DNA from: Roseateles puraquae
GTDB taxonomy: Bacteria; Pseudomonadota; Gammaproteobacteria; Burkholderiales; Burkholderiaceae_C
Assembly (NCBI RefSeq): GCF_002205845.1
Contig: NZ_NISI01000005.1
Span: 1 to 64,000, forward strand
Direction: 5' to 3'
Length of the DNA stretch: 64,000 bases
The notes beneath the pieces are model-generated. The model was not told the DNA's origin and did no database searches. It was given only the letters and a program-made list of their open reading frames with translations. This document shows positions 8,263 through 17,451 of the stretch, one piece after another (the stretch's first letter is position 1; each line of letters starts with the position of its first letter). The position numbers and the translations under genes are program-made.

Positions 8263-9051
8263 ATGACCTACGAATGCATCCTCACCGCCGTCCACGGCGA
8301 CGGCCCGCGCAAGACGGCGCTCATCACCCTCAACCGCCCCAAGGCCCTCAATGCCCTGAACGACCAGTTGATGGACGAGCTGGGCGAGGCCCTGCTCGCC
8401 TTTGACGCCGACGACGGCATCGGCTGCATCGTGCTGACGGGCTCCGAGCGCGCCTTCGCGGCGGGTGCGGACATCCCGACGATGCTGCCGCATACCTTCG
8501 CCACGGCCTTCAAGAGCGGGCTGATCTCCAAGAACTGGGAAACCATCCTGCAGGTCCGCAAGCCGGTCATCGCCGCGGTGGCTGGCTTCGCGCTGGGGGG
8601 CGGCTGCGAGTTGGCCATGATGTGCGACTTCATCATCGCGGCGGACTCGGCCAAGTTCGGCCAGCCCGAGATCAAGCTGGGCATCGTGCCTGGCGCCGGC
8701 GGCACCCAGCGCCTGCCGCGCGCGGTCGGCAAGAGCAAGGCGATGGACATGCTGCTGACCGCCCGCATGATGGGGGCCGAGGAGGCCGAGCGCGGCGGGC
8801 TCGTGTCGCGCGTGGTGCCGGCTGACAAGTTGATCGAAGAGGCCCTGGCTGCGGCGGAGACGATCAACGGCTTCAGCGGCCCGTCGGTCATGCTCATCAA
8901 GGAACTCGTGAACCTGGCCTACCAGGGGCCCCTGACCGACGGCGTGGCCGTGGAGCGGCGTTACTTCCATGCGCTCTTCGGCAGCCATGACCAGCGCGAA
9001 GGCATGGAGGCCTTCCTGGCGAAGCGGGCACCGACCTTCCAGCACCGCTGA
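8263..9051 (+). CDS. Enoyl-CoA hydratase (crotonase family)
   Basis: Adds water to 2-enoyl-CoA in beta-oxidation. 262 residues, the normal size. The oxyanion-hole segments are FAAGAD (65-70) and LGGGCELA (111-118). The catalytic Glu that matches rat E164 is kept in GQPEIKLG (E136). The position of rat E144 is Asp (AADSAKFG, D128), a substitution also common in bacterial EchA8-type enzymes, which are active. PGAGGTQRLPR follows. The ATG start is two bases after the DUF3108 stop. Exact chain-length preference is not deducible. Confidence 0.93.
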   Translation: MTYECILTAVHGDGPRKTALITLNRPKALNALNDQLMDELGEALLAFDADDGIGCIVLTGSERAFAAGADIPTMLPHTFATAFKSGLISKNWETILQVRKPVIAAVAGFALGGGCELAMMCDFIIAADSAKFGQPEIKLGIVPGAGGTQRLPRAVGKSKAMDMLLTARMMGAEEAERGGLVSRVVPADKLIEEALAAAETINGFSGPSVMLIKELVNLAYQGPLTDGVAVERRYFHALFGSHDQREGMEAFLAKRAPTFQHR

Positions 9052-9241
9052 TTGATTTGTTTTGTGGCGGGATGGTGACGACTTAGGGATGACTATTTGC
9101 GGGCTGTAAATAGTCCTTTCCTGGCTTCCTAGTGTTTCTACTGAGGCTCGCTGCCTACAGTTCAGGCCATGGACACCGCGGTCGCGATGTCCGAATGACC
9201 CGAAAGCAGGACGTTCCTGCAACACGCTGAAGGAGCCCGTC
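9052..9241. promoter_or_regulatory. Upstream region of the DUF4148 gene with a perfect dyad at 9091-9115
   Basis: Non-coding, 190 bases. GACTATTT (9091-9098) and AAATAGTC (9108-9115) form a perfect 8-bp inverted repeat with a 9-base gap. It stands about 125 bases before the DUF4148 start and 40 bases after the hydratase stop. There is no T-run, so an operator or leader/3'-end hairpin are both possible. A purine-rich ribosome site (GAAGGAG) lies just before the ATG at 9242. Confidence 0.45.
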
Positions 9242-9619
9242 ATGAGCAAGCTGTCTACCGTCATCGCCACCCTTGCCCTCGTTGCCGCTGGTGCCGCGTC
9301 GGCCCAAACCACCACCGCCCCGCTGACCCGCGAGCAAGTCATCGCCGACCTGGTGGCCGCCCGCAACAGCGGTGAACTGGCCGCCATCCAGGGCGAAAAG
9401 GGCGTGGAAGTGACCACCGCCGCTTCTGCCAAGGCTGCCGCCGTCGCCACCACCAAGCTGCCGCGTCAGGCCGTGCTGAGTGTCAAGCCGACGGATGCCG
9501 TCGTCGACCAAAAGACTGCCGCGGCCCTGGCGGCCGATCACGGTGAAAACGCGGCCCGTGAACTGGGTGATTTCCCGGCCCCGGTCGTGCGCCGCGCCTC
9601 GGCCCTGGCCGCTCGCTGA
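9242..9619 (+). CDS. DUF4148 domain secreted protein
   Basis: A small (125 aa) exported protein. The signal peptide is MSKLSTVIATLALVAAGAAS with cleavage after ASA-Q. The mature part has the DUF4148 pattern PLTREQVIADLVAARNSGE. This family occurs almost only in Burkholderiales, often in several copies, and is often stress- or condition-regulated; its molecular role is unknown. It is a single-gene unit: an own upstream region precedes it and an intrinsic terminator follows 28 bases after the stop. Confidence 0.85.
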   Translation: MSKLSTVIATLALVAAGAASAQTTTAPLTREQVIADLVAARNSGELAAIQGEKGVEVTTAASAKAAAVATTKLPRQAVLSVKPTDAVVDQKTAAALAADHGENAARELGDFPAPVVRRASALAAR

Positions 9620-9646
9620 AACAAACGAGTTTCAAGCTGTTGAAAG

Positions 9647-9670
9647 GCGACCCGCGAGGGTCGCTTTTTT
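9647..9670 (+). terminator. Rho-independent terminator after DUF4148 gene
   Basis: GCGACCC (9647-9653), loop GCGA, GGGTCGC (9658-9664), then TTTTTT (9665-9670). Confidence 0.92.
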
Positions 9671-9736
9671 GTTGCCCGCGTTCCTAGAATCCGCCGCCCG
9701 GCCTGCACAAATGGCCAGAAGGGCGATGGAGACAAG

Positions 9737-10762
<1,026 letters not shown>

Positions 10763-10770
10763 GGCTGCCG

Positions 10771-11910
10771 ATGAATGCCCAGACCCAGCGGCTTGCCGTC
10801 ATGGCGGCCGTGCTGGTGGCCATCGCCATCGGCTTTCATGTGCTCACCGGCAGCTTCCTGACGGCGGAGAACCTCTACAACATCGCGCAGCAGACGGCAG
10901 TCGTCGGCATCGTCGCCAGCGGCATGGCGCTGATCATCGTCGCGCGCCAGATCGACCTGGCCGTCGGTTCGCTGCTCGGCGCGGTCGGCGTGTTGATGGC
11001 ATGGCTGCAATACACCCAAGGCTGGTCGGTCGTGGCCTCTCTGTTCGCGGGGCTCGGGCTGGCGTTGGCGGTCGGTCTGTTCCAGGGCTGGTTGTCGGCC
11101 GTCATCGGCATCCCGTCGTTCGTCGTGACGCTCGGCGGCCTCGTGTCGCTGCGGGGTGTCGCCTTCCTGGTGGCCGACGGCAAGACCCAGCCGGTGACCG
11201 AGCCCTGGCTGCTGGCCCTCGGCGGCGGCCTGGACGGTTCACTCGGTGAACGCGGCAGCTGGCTGCTCGGGGCCGCGGTGATCGCGCTGATCTGGGCCTG
11301 GCAGTTCGTGCAGCGGCGCGCGTGCCTGCGTGCCGGCGGGGCGCCCGACAGCCGGTCGGACCTCATCCATGGCGCACTCGGCACGCTGGCGGTGGTCGTC
11401 GTGGTGGCTGTCTTCAATGCCTATCGGATCGACGGCCAGGGCGAAGGGCAGGGCTTGCCACTGCCGCTCGTGATCTGGGCGGCCGTCGTGATCGCGCTGG
11501 GCTTCATGGCGAAGCACACGCGCTTCGGCCGCTACGTCTACGCCATCGGCGGCAATCCTGACGCGGCGCGACTGGCGGGCATCCCCGTCAGGCGCGTGAT
11601 GATCCAGTTGAACCTGCTGCTCGCCGCCCTCGTCGCGTTGGCGGCTGTGGTGGCCATGGCGCGGCTGAACGCCGGCACCAATTCGATGGGCACCGGCATG
11701 GAGCTGACCGTCATCGCCGCGGCCGTCATCGGGGGCGTGTCGCTGGCCGGCGGCAGTGGCAGTGTGGCCGGTACGGTGCTGGGTGCGCTCATCATCCAGA
11801 GCATCGACAGCGGCCTGTTGCTGACGGATGTGTCCATCGGCTGGCGCATGGTCGTGCTCGGCCAGGTGCTGGTGGCCGCCGTCGTCTTTGATCGCGTGGT
11901 GCAGAAATGA
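10771..11910 (+). CDS. xylH: Sugar ABC transporter permease, XylH-like
   Basis: Membrane component of the transporter, 379 residues with about ten hydrophobic segments. The BPD_transp_2 (RbsC/XylH) family signature is clear: NIAQQTAVVGIVASGMALI, RQIDLAVGSLLG, and near the end AAVIGGVSLAGGSGSVAGT. A larger soluble stretch around 190-215 (CLRAGGAPDSRSDL) matches the cytoplasmic loop typical of XylH. It starts nine bases after xylF, and its stop overlaps the ATPase start by four bases (ATGA). Confidence 0.9.
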   Translation: MNAQTQRLAVMAAVLVAIAIGFHVLTGSFLTAENLYNIAQQTAVVGIVASGMALIIVARQIDLAVGSLLGAVGVLMAWLQYTQGWSVVASLFAGLGLALAVGLFQGWLSAVIGIPSFVVTLGGLVSLRGVAFLVADGKTQPVTEPWLLALGGGLDGSLGERGSWLLGAAVIALIWAWQFVQRRACLRAGGAPDSRSDLIHGALGTLAVVVVVAVFNAYRIDGQGEGQGLPLPLVIWAAVVIALGFMAKHTRFGRYVYAIGGNPDAARLAGIPVRRVMIQLNLLLAALVALAAVVAMARLNAGTNSMGTGMELTVIAAAVIGGVSLAGGSGSVAGTVLGALIIQSIDSGLLLTDVSIGWRMVVLGQVLVAAVVFDRVVQK

Positions 11911-12653
11911 CGGCCTTGCTGGAAGTGCGCGAGGCGCGCAAATCGTTCGGCGGCGTGCATGCGGTCGATGGCGTTTCGCTGAGCCTCGCGCCCGGCGAAG
12001 TGCTGGCCGTGCTGGGGCACAACGGCGCGGGCAAGTCCACGCTGATGCAGATGCTGGCCGGGGCGCTGCCCTTTGACGGCGGCGAACTGCGGCTCAACGG
12101 CCAGGCCGTGAAGTTCGGGAGCCCGGCCGACTCGCGCGCGGCGGGCATCGAGACCATCCACCAGAAGCTGGCCCTGGCCGACAACCTGGATTCGGTGGCC
12201 AACCTCTTCCTGGGCCGTGAACTGCGCACCCGCTTCGGCCTGTTGGACGATGCCGCCATGCGCGCCGCCGCCGTGCCGCTGTTTGCGCGACTCAACCCCA
12301 ACTTCAAGAACATTGGCGACCCGGTGATGTCTCTGTCCGGCGGCCAGCGCCAGGTCGTGGCCATCGCGCGCGCGCTGCAGTTCAAGGCCCGCGTGCTGAT
12401 CATGGACGAACCGTGCGCGGCACTTGGCCCCGCCGAAACCGCCATGGTGCACGACCTCATCCGGCGCCTTTCAGCCGAAGGCGTGGGCATCCTGCTGGTC
12501 ACGCACGACATGCCGGACGTGTTCGCGCTGTCGCACCGCCTGACGGTCATGAAGACCGGCCGCGTGGTCGGCACCTGCCGCACCGCCGATGTGACGGAAG
12601 ACGAGGTGCTGGCGATGATCATCGCGGGCAAGGCGCCGGCCGCCGCGCGGTAG
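11907..12653 (+). CDS. Sugar ABC transporter ATP-binding protein, single nucleotide-binding domain
   Basis: Energises the XylFH system. It has the complete single ABC domain: Walker A GHNGAGKST (37-45), signature LSGGQRQ, Walker B VLIMDEPCAALG and the H-loop LLVTHDMPD. At 248 residues it is half the size of XylG/RbsA/MglA ATPases, which fuse two such domains. It must therefore act as a homodimer, as in FrcA-type carbohydrate importers. Its stop is followed by a long hairpin shared with the convergent MFS gene. Confidence 0.9.
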   Translation: MTALLEVREARKSFGGVHAVDGVSLSLAPGEVLAVLGHNGAGKSTLMQMLAGALPFDGGELRLNGQAVKFGSPADSRAAGIETIHQKLALADNLDSVANLFLGRELRTRFGLLDDAAMRAAAVPLFARLNPNFKNIGDPVMSLSGGQRQVVAIARALQFKARVLIMDEPCAALGPAETAMVHDLIRRLSAEGVGILLVTHDMPDVFALSHRLTVMKTGRVVGTCRTADVTEDEVLAMIIAGKAPAAAR

Positions 12654-12701
12654 CGTCTTCAGCGGTCCACCCGTTGCGCGCTCGGGTGACCGTGGAGACG
12701 C
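12653..12701. terminator. Long hairpin filling the convergent intergenic space
   Basis: The outer arms GCGTCT (12653-12658) and AGACGC (12696-12701) enclose an inner stem CACCCG (12668-12673)/CGGGTG (12683-12688) flanked by CGGT/ACCG pairing. It exactly spans the gap between two convergent genes. No T-run is present, so its action as a bidirectional terminator or RNA end-stabiliser is inferred. Confidence 0.4.
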
Positions 12702-13889
12702 TCACATGGAAGCCGGGTTGGCCACCGGCTTGCGCTTCATCGCCCCCCAGGCCCAGAGGGCCAACGGAATGGCCAGGGCCGACAAGGCGAGGCTCAGCGT
12801 GCCGGCGGCCTGCCATCCGAGGTGCTCGGCGAAAGCGCCGACCCAGGGCGGGCCGATGAGCGCGCCCGAGGCGCCGAACTGGGTCAACCGGCCGCTGGCC
12901 AGCGCCATGCGGTCGGCACTGCCGGCCGCGCGGGGCAGCAGCGCGAAAACCAGCGTCGCGAAGACGCCGGAGAACAGGTTGACCGCGATCGCCGCCGCCG
13001 CCCGGGCCTCGGCCGGCAGGGCCTCGTGGTAGGTCAGCACGTACAGCAGACCCGAGCCGCCCAGGGCCACGCCCAAGGGGGCCGCGAGATCGGTGCCGCG
13101 GCGCATCAACCGAGCCGCGAACAGGCTGGCCGGGACGTTGGCAAGTGCCGCAGCAGCCGTCCATGTGCCTGCTGCAGCCAGGCTCATGCCGGACTGCGTC
13201 AAGAGGCTCGGCAGCAAGGCGAGCAGCCCGACTTCTGCCACCACATAGGCGCCGAAGGCCGCGACCAGGCACCCGATGAGCGCCCCGGTGGGCTGCCGGG
13301 CTTGCGTGCGTCGGTCGGCCTCCTGGTGTGCGAGGGCCGGCGGCGAGTGCCGCGTCATGTGCAGCCCGGCTGCGAGCGCGCTCCCGCACACCACGCTCAG
13401 CCCCTGTGCCCAGCGCCAGCCGGTCAGCTCGGCAGCCTGGGCGTAGGCCCATGCGCCCACCGCCATGCCCACCGGCACGAAGGTGCTCCACAGCGCCATC
13501 GCTGCCGGCTGGTTCCTGGGCGATGCGGTTCGTGCGATCAGCACGGGGGCCGCGACCACGATGGCCAGGTAGCCCAGGCTCTCCAGCAGCCGGCCGGCGG
13601 CCAGCGCCCAGGCGGTGTGGCCGAACGAAGCCCCGAGTGCCCCCAGCGCAAGCGCGAGCACGGCTAGCAACAGCGCGCGATGAAGGCCGAGGCGAGGCAG
13701 CCAGCGGCCGGCGCTTGCGCCCAGCACGGCGCCGCAGACTTCCAGCAGCGCGGTGATGCCCGCCATCGCGGCCAGGCCTACCTGAAGCTCTTGCGCAATC
13801 AGCGGCGCGAGCGCCGCCAGCTTGCCGAGTTGGCTGGCGGCGAAGACCCCGCAGAGGTAGTAAAGGAAAATGCCTTGCCTGGATGTCAT
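12702..13889 (-). CDS. MFS transporter
   Basis: Twelve-segment major facilitator, 395 residues. The N-terminal half carries the typical pattern of small residues after TM1 (FAASQLGKLAALAPLIAQEL) and the TM2-3 loop GAVLGASAGRWLPRLG. It looks like the YbfB/CynX-type uptake or efflux permeases; no substrate can be named. Start codons of this gene and of the XRE regulator are only 11 bases apart on opposite strands, so the regulator very probably controls it. It is convergent with the sugar ABC operon. Confidence 0.85.
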   Translation of the reverse strand: MTSRQGIFLYYLCGVFAASQLGKLAALAPLIAQELQVGLAAMAGITALLEVCGAVLGASAGRWLPRLGLHRALLLAVLALALGALGASFGHTAWALAAGRLLESLGYLAIVVAAPVLIARTASPRNQPAAMALWSTFVPVGMAVGAWAYAQAAELTGWRWAQGLSVVCGSALAAGLHMTRHSPPALAHQEADRRTQARQPTGALIGCLVAAFGAYVVAEVGLLALLPSLLTQSGMSLAAAGTWTAAAALANVPASLFAARLMRRGTDLAAPLGVALGGSGLLYVLTYHEALPAEARAAAAIAVNLFSGVFATLVFALLPRAAGSADRMALASGRLTQFGASGALIGPPWVGAFAEHLGWQAAGTLSLALSALAIPLALWAWGAMKRKPVANPASM

Positions 13890-13900
13890 GAAGGTCTGCG

Positions 13901-14491
13901 GTGCCGATGGTTCAAAGCCTGATTCCCGATAGCAATGCGCGCCAGATCGGGCGCAGCCTGCGCTTGTGGCGCTCGCTGCGACGCCTCAAGCAATCGGCAG
14001 CCGCCGACCTGCTCAAGGTGTCGCAGGCGACGGTGTCCCGGTGGGAGGCCGGCACGGCCACCCCGTCGCCGCTGGATCAGCAGGCGCTGCGCGTGCTGAT
14101 GTCCGCGCGCCTGGACAGCGCCGCAGACTTCGCGCTGGCGCGCTTGGTGCGGCGCTCCAGCGAGCCCATGCACTTGGTCTGCGATGTCACGCACCGGCTG
14201 CTGGCTCTGTCGCCGGCGCGAGAGCGGCGTTGCCGATTGCCGGGTGCTGAATTGCTCGGGCAGGGCCTGTGGCGGTATGCGACGCCGCAGATCGTCGAGC
14301 AGGAGGGCCAGCTCGACCGGCTGGGCTGGTTCGAGCCCGCGCCTGCGGCGATCGAGTTCGACACGCAGGCCTCGCTGAACCAGGACATGCCGATCGACAG
14401 GGGTCGGATGCGCTGGGTTCGCCTCCAGCTGTCGGACGGGAGCTACGTTCGGCTGACCGACACCGTGCCTCCGAGCGACGGAGCGCCGTGA
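13901..14491 (+). CDS. XRE-family transcriptional regulator
   Basis: 196 residues. The helix-turn-helix is at about 20-56 (LRRLKQSAAADLLKVSQATVSRWEAG; recognition helix QATVSRWEAG). The C-terminal part (about 85-185) has no obvious ligand-domain match but looks like a PAS-type fold by pattern (MHLVCDVTHRLLAL). The GTG at 13901 has AAGG six bases upstream; the ATG at 13907 is an alternative. It is divergent from the MFS gene with 11 bases between starts, so it is probably a local regulator and likely autoregulated. Both promoters must lie partly inside coding sequence. Confidence 0.75.
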   Translation: MPMVQSLIPDSNARQIGRSLRLWRSLRRLKQSAAADLLKVSQATVSRWEAGTATPSPLDQQALRVLMSARLDSAADFALARLVRRSSEPMHLVCDVTHRLLALSPARERRCRLPGAELLGQGLWRYATPQIVEQEGQLDRLGWFEPAPAAIEFDTQASLNQDMPIDRGRMRWVRLQLSDGSYVRLTDTVPPSDGAP

Positions 14492-14545
14492 GATGTGAGG
14501 CCCGCAGCGTCGGCGACGGCTGCGGCAGAACCTGGGATGCTGCAT

Positions 14546-14698
14546 GCCGCCACTCTAGGAAGTGGCGGCGCTGCCGTCGACGAATAAGTTATTCGCCTCT
14601 CGGTCGAGGCGAGCCGCTCAGGCCTCCCGCCTCATGCCCGGCGGCTTGCAGGCCGCCGGTCCTTCGGCGCGGGTCGATCAGTCCGCAGCGGACTGATC
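14546..14698. repeat. Run of five inverted repeats between convergent genes
   Basis: In order: GCCGCCACT/AGTGGCGGC (14546-14569), CGAATAA/TTATTCG (14581-14595), CGCCTC/GAGGCG (14594-14611), CCGGCGGC/GCCGCCGG (14638-14659) and GATCAGTCC/GGACTGATC (14676-14698, over the lysS stop). None has a T-run. The region separates the XRE gene (plus) from lysS (minus), so transcription from both sides ends here. Confidence 0.6.
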
Positions 14699-16201
14699 TC
14701 GCTCGCGCCTCAGTGCGGGGAACAGGATCACGTCGCGGATCGACGGCGAGTCGGTCAGCAGCATCATCAGGCGGTCGATGCCGATGCCGCAGCCGCCGGT
14801 CGGGGGCATGCCGTACTCCAGCGCGCGGATGAAGTCGGCGTCGTAATACATCGCCTCTTCGTCGCCGTCGTCCTTGTTGGCCACCTGGGCCTGGAAGCGG
14901 GCGGCCTGGTCTTCAGCGTCGTTCAGCTCCGAGAAGCCATTGGCGTATTCGCGGCCGGTGATGAAGAGCTCGAAGCGCTCGGTGATCTTGGGGTCTGCAT
15001 CCGACGCGCGGGCCAGCGGCGAGACCTCGACGGGGTAGTCGATGATGAAGGTGGGCTCCCAGAGCTTCTCTTCCACCACCGCCTCGAACAGGCCGAACTG
15101 CAGCTCGGCCAGGCTCCAACGGGCGGGTGCCTGCTCGCCGGCGGCCACGATCCGGGCGCGCAGGACTTCGGGGTTGTCGGCCTCTTCGCCGGTCAGGCCG
15201 GCGAACTGGATCAGCGAGTCGCGCACCGAGATGCGGGCAAAGGGCTTGTCCAGCGCGACCGGCTTGCCGGCGTAGGTGAGGGCCGCGCTGCCCGTGGCGG
15301 CAATGGCGGCGTGGCGCAGCACGGCTTCGGTGAAGTCCATGATGTCGTGATGCGTCCAGTAGGCCGCATAGAACTCCATCATCGTGAACTCGGGGTTGTG
15401 GCGGACCGAGATGCCTTCGTTGCGGAAGTTGCGGTTGATCTCGAACACCCGCTCGAAGCCGCCCACCACCAGACGCTTCAGGTAGAGCTCGGGCGCGATG
15501 CGCAGGAACATCTCCTGGTCCAGCGCGTTGTGGTGGGTGATGAAGGGCTTGGCGTTGGCGCCGCCGGGGATGGGGTGGAGCATCGGGGTCTCCACTTCCA
15601 GGAAGCCGTGCTGCACCATGAAGTTGCGAATCGCCGACACGCCCTGGCTGCGCGCGACAAACCGCTTGCGCGCGTCTTCGTCGGTGATCAGGTCGACGTA
15701 GCGCTGGCGGTACTTCTGCTCCTGGTCGGTCATGCCGTGGAACTTGTCCGGCAGCGGGCGCAGGCTCTTGGTCAAGAGGCGCAGCGTCGTGACGGTGACC
15801 GTCAGCTCGCCGGTCTTGGTCTTCATCAGCACACCCTCGCCGCCGAGGATGTCGCCCAGGTCCCAGTGCTTGAAGGCGTCATAGACCTCGGGGCCAACGT
15901 TGTCGACCGTCACGCGCAGCTGGATGCGGCCGGTGGCGTCCTGCAGCGTGCAGAAGCTCGCCTTGCCCATCATGCGCTTGAGCATCATGCGGCCAGCCAC
16001 GCTCACCTTGATGGCCTGCGGCTCCAGGGTCTCGTTCGGTACCTCGGCGTACTGCGCCTGCAGGGGCGCGGCGCGGTGCTCGGGCTTGAAATCGTTGGGG
16101 AAGGGCACCGCCGTGGTGGCCCGCAGCGCGCTCAGTTTGGCGCGGCGCTCGGCGATCAGTTGGTTGTCGTCGGTGGGCGGGGTGGGAGCTGCTTGATTCA
16201 T
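14678..16201 (-). CDS. lysS: Lysyl-tRNA synthetase (class II)
   Basis: Charges tRNA-Lys in the cytosol. 507 residues, normal for LysS. An N-terminal OB-fold anticodon-binding domain (about 60-165, [20 protein letters not shown]) is followed by the class II core with motif 2 (FRNEGIS and the [10 protein letters not shown] segment) and motif 3 ([14 protein letters not shown] near the C-terminus). It is monocistronic. Its start is 53 bases from the divergent flippase gene, and the two share a palindromic -10 region at 16221-16238. Confidence 0.97.
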   Translation of the reverse strand: MNQAAPTPPTDDNQLIAERRAKLSALRATTAVPFPNDFKPEHRAAPLQAQYAEVPNETLEPQAIKVSVAGRMMLKRMMGKASFCTLQDATGRIQLRVTVDNVGPEVYDAFKHWDLGDILGGEGVLMKTKTGELTVTVTTLRLLTKSLRPLPDKFHGMTDQEQKYRQRYVDLITDEDARKRFVARSQGVSAIRNFMVQHGFLEVETPMLHPIPGGANAKPFITHHNALDQEMFLRIAPELYLKRLVVGGFERVFEINRNFRNEGISVRHNPEFTMMEFYAAYWTHHDIMDFTEAVLRHAAIAATGSAALTYAGKPVALDKPFARISVRDSLIQFAGLTGEEADNPEVLRARIVAAGEQAPARWSLAELQFGLFEAVVEEKLWEPTFIIDYPVEVSPLARASDADPKITERFELFITGREYANGFSELNDAEDQAARFQAQVANKDDGDEEAMYYDADFIRALEYGMPPTGGCGIGIDRLMMLLTDSPSIRDVILFPALRRERDQSAAD

Positions 16202-16220
16202 GGCGGGCCTTGGGTGAACC

Positions 16221-16238
16221 CGGGATTCTAGAATCCCG
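16221..16238. promoter_or_regulatory. 18-bp perfect palindrome with a TAGAAT -10 element on each strand
   Basis: CGGGATTCTAGAATCCCG is fully self-complementary. It contains TAGAAT at 16229-16234 on the plus strand and, by symmetry, TAGAAT at 16230-16225 on the minus strand. It lies between the starts of lysS (16201) and the flippase gene (16255), at plausible distances to both. -35 boxes are weak. A bidirectional promoter is the likely role; an operator is the alternative. Confidence 0.5.
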
Positions 16239-16254
16239 CGCCCCGAACACCTCT

Positions 16255-17451
16255 ATGAGCCTGACGCGCGCCACTCTCACCCTGCTGGCCGGCAGCGCGC
16301 TGGCCCAGGCCATCCCGCTGCTGCTGGGGCCATGGATCGCCCGCCTGTACAGCCCCGCGGCGTACGGCGAGTTCTCGCTGGTCTGGACGGTGGCCAGCAA
16401 CCTGGCCGTCGTGGGCTGTGCGCGCTATGAGTTCGCGCTGGCGCTGGAGCGCGATGACGCGGGCGCGGCGCGTCTGCTGGCGCTTTGCCTGCGCGTGCTG
16501 CTGGCCGTCACCGCCGCCTCCGTGCTGGTGGGCGGGGCCTGGATGCTCTGGGCCGACCTGCCCGTGGCGGCTGCCCTGCCCATGGCCGTGTTGGCCGCGG
16601 CCGCCAGCCAGGCGCTTGGCCAATGGGCCGCACGGGCCGGCGAATTCGCTGCCCTGGCATGGGCCCGGGTGTTGCAGTGGGGCGGTGGCGCAGTCGCTCA
16701 GGTCGGTCTCGGCCTCGTGCATGCCGGGCCCTGGGGGCTGATGGGCGGGGCCACGCTGGGCGCCGCCGCCGCCGCGGTGCTGCAGGCCCGTCCTGCGCCG
16801 CAAGGCGGCTGGCGGCGACTCCTGGCGCCCCAGCCCCTGCGAGAACTGGCCCAGCGGCACCGCGACTTTCCGCTGCTCAACACACCGCATGCGTTTGCAG
16901 GCGCACTGCAGGACACCCTGGCCCTGGCCCTGCTCACGGCGTGGCTGGGCGCGCCGGCGGCGGGCGCCTGGGCCCTGGCGCTGCGCTACCTGAAGGCGCC
17001 GGCTTCGCTGGTGGGCGGGTCGCTGTCGCAAGCCCTCTACCCGCGCCTGACGCAGGCGGCCACGCTGGCCGAAGGCCGGGCCCTGGTGCGGCGCAACCTG
17101 CTGCTGCTCGCCGCGCTGGCGTTGCCGCTGATGCTGGTGCTGCTGGCCTTCGGCCCGTGGCTCTTCGCGGCGGTGTTCGGGCCGGACTGGCGCGCGGCGG
17201 GCGAGCTGGCGCGTGCGCTGGCGCCGTATGTCGCGCTGCACTTCATCGCGTCGCCGCTGTCCGTGGTCATGATGGCCTGGGGCGCCCAGGCCTGGGGGCT
17301 GAAGCTGGCGCTCGTGGGGCAGGTGCTGTTCGTCGGCGGCCTGGCTGCGGGGCTTCATCTGGGTGGGCTGGCGGGTGCAGGCTGGGGCGTGTCCGCCGCG
17401 ATGCTGCTCTACTTCGGCTACTTTTTCTGGGCACTCTGGACTTGGGAATGA
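16255..17451 (+). CDS. Lipopolysaccharide/oligosaccharide flippase (Wzx/PST family), locus A
   Basis: Integral membrane protein, 398 residues with about 10-12 hydrophobic segments. It belongs to the polysaccharide_synt / MATE-like exporter superfamily (N-terminus SLTRATLTLLAGSALAQAIP; YSPAAYGEFSLVWTVASN is typical). It should flip undecaprenyl-linked glycan to the periplasm. It is the first gene of an eight-gene overlapping operon that also holds a phosphoglycosyl transferase and sugar-modifying enzymes. The ATG at 16255 was chosen because it follows the palindromic promoter and gives a standard N-terminus. Confidence 0.8.
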   Translation: MSLTRATLTLLAGSALAQAIPLLLGPWIARLYSPAAYGEFSLVWTVASNLAVVGCARYEFALALERDDAGAARLLALCLRVLLAVTAASVLVGGAWMLWADLPVAAALPMAVLAAAASQALGQWAARAGEFAALAWARVLQWGGGAVAQVGLGLVHAGPWGLMGGATLGAAAAAVLQARPAPQGGWRRLLAPQPLRELAQRHRDFPLLNTPHAFAGALQDTLALALLTAWLGAPAAGAWALALRYLKAPASLVGGSLSQALYPRLTQAATLAEGRALVRRNLLLLAALALPLMLVLLAFGPWLFAAVFGPDWRAAGELARALAPYVALHFIASPLSVVMMAWGAQAWGLKLALVGQVLFVGGLAAGLHLGGLAGAGWGVSAAMLLYFGYFFWALWTWE

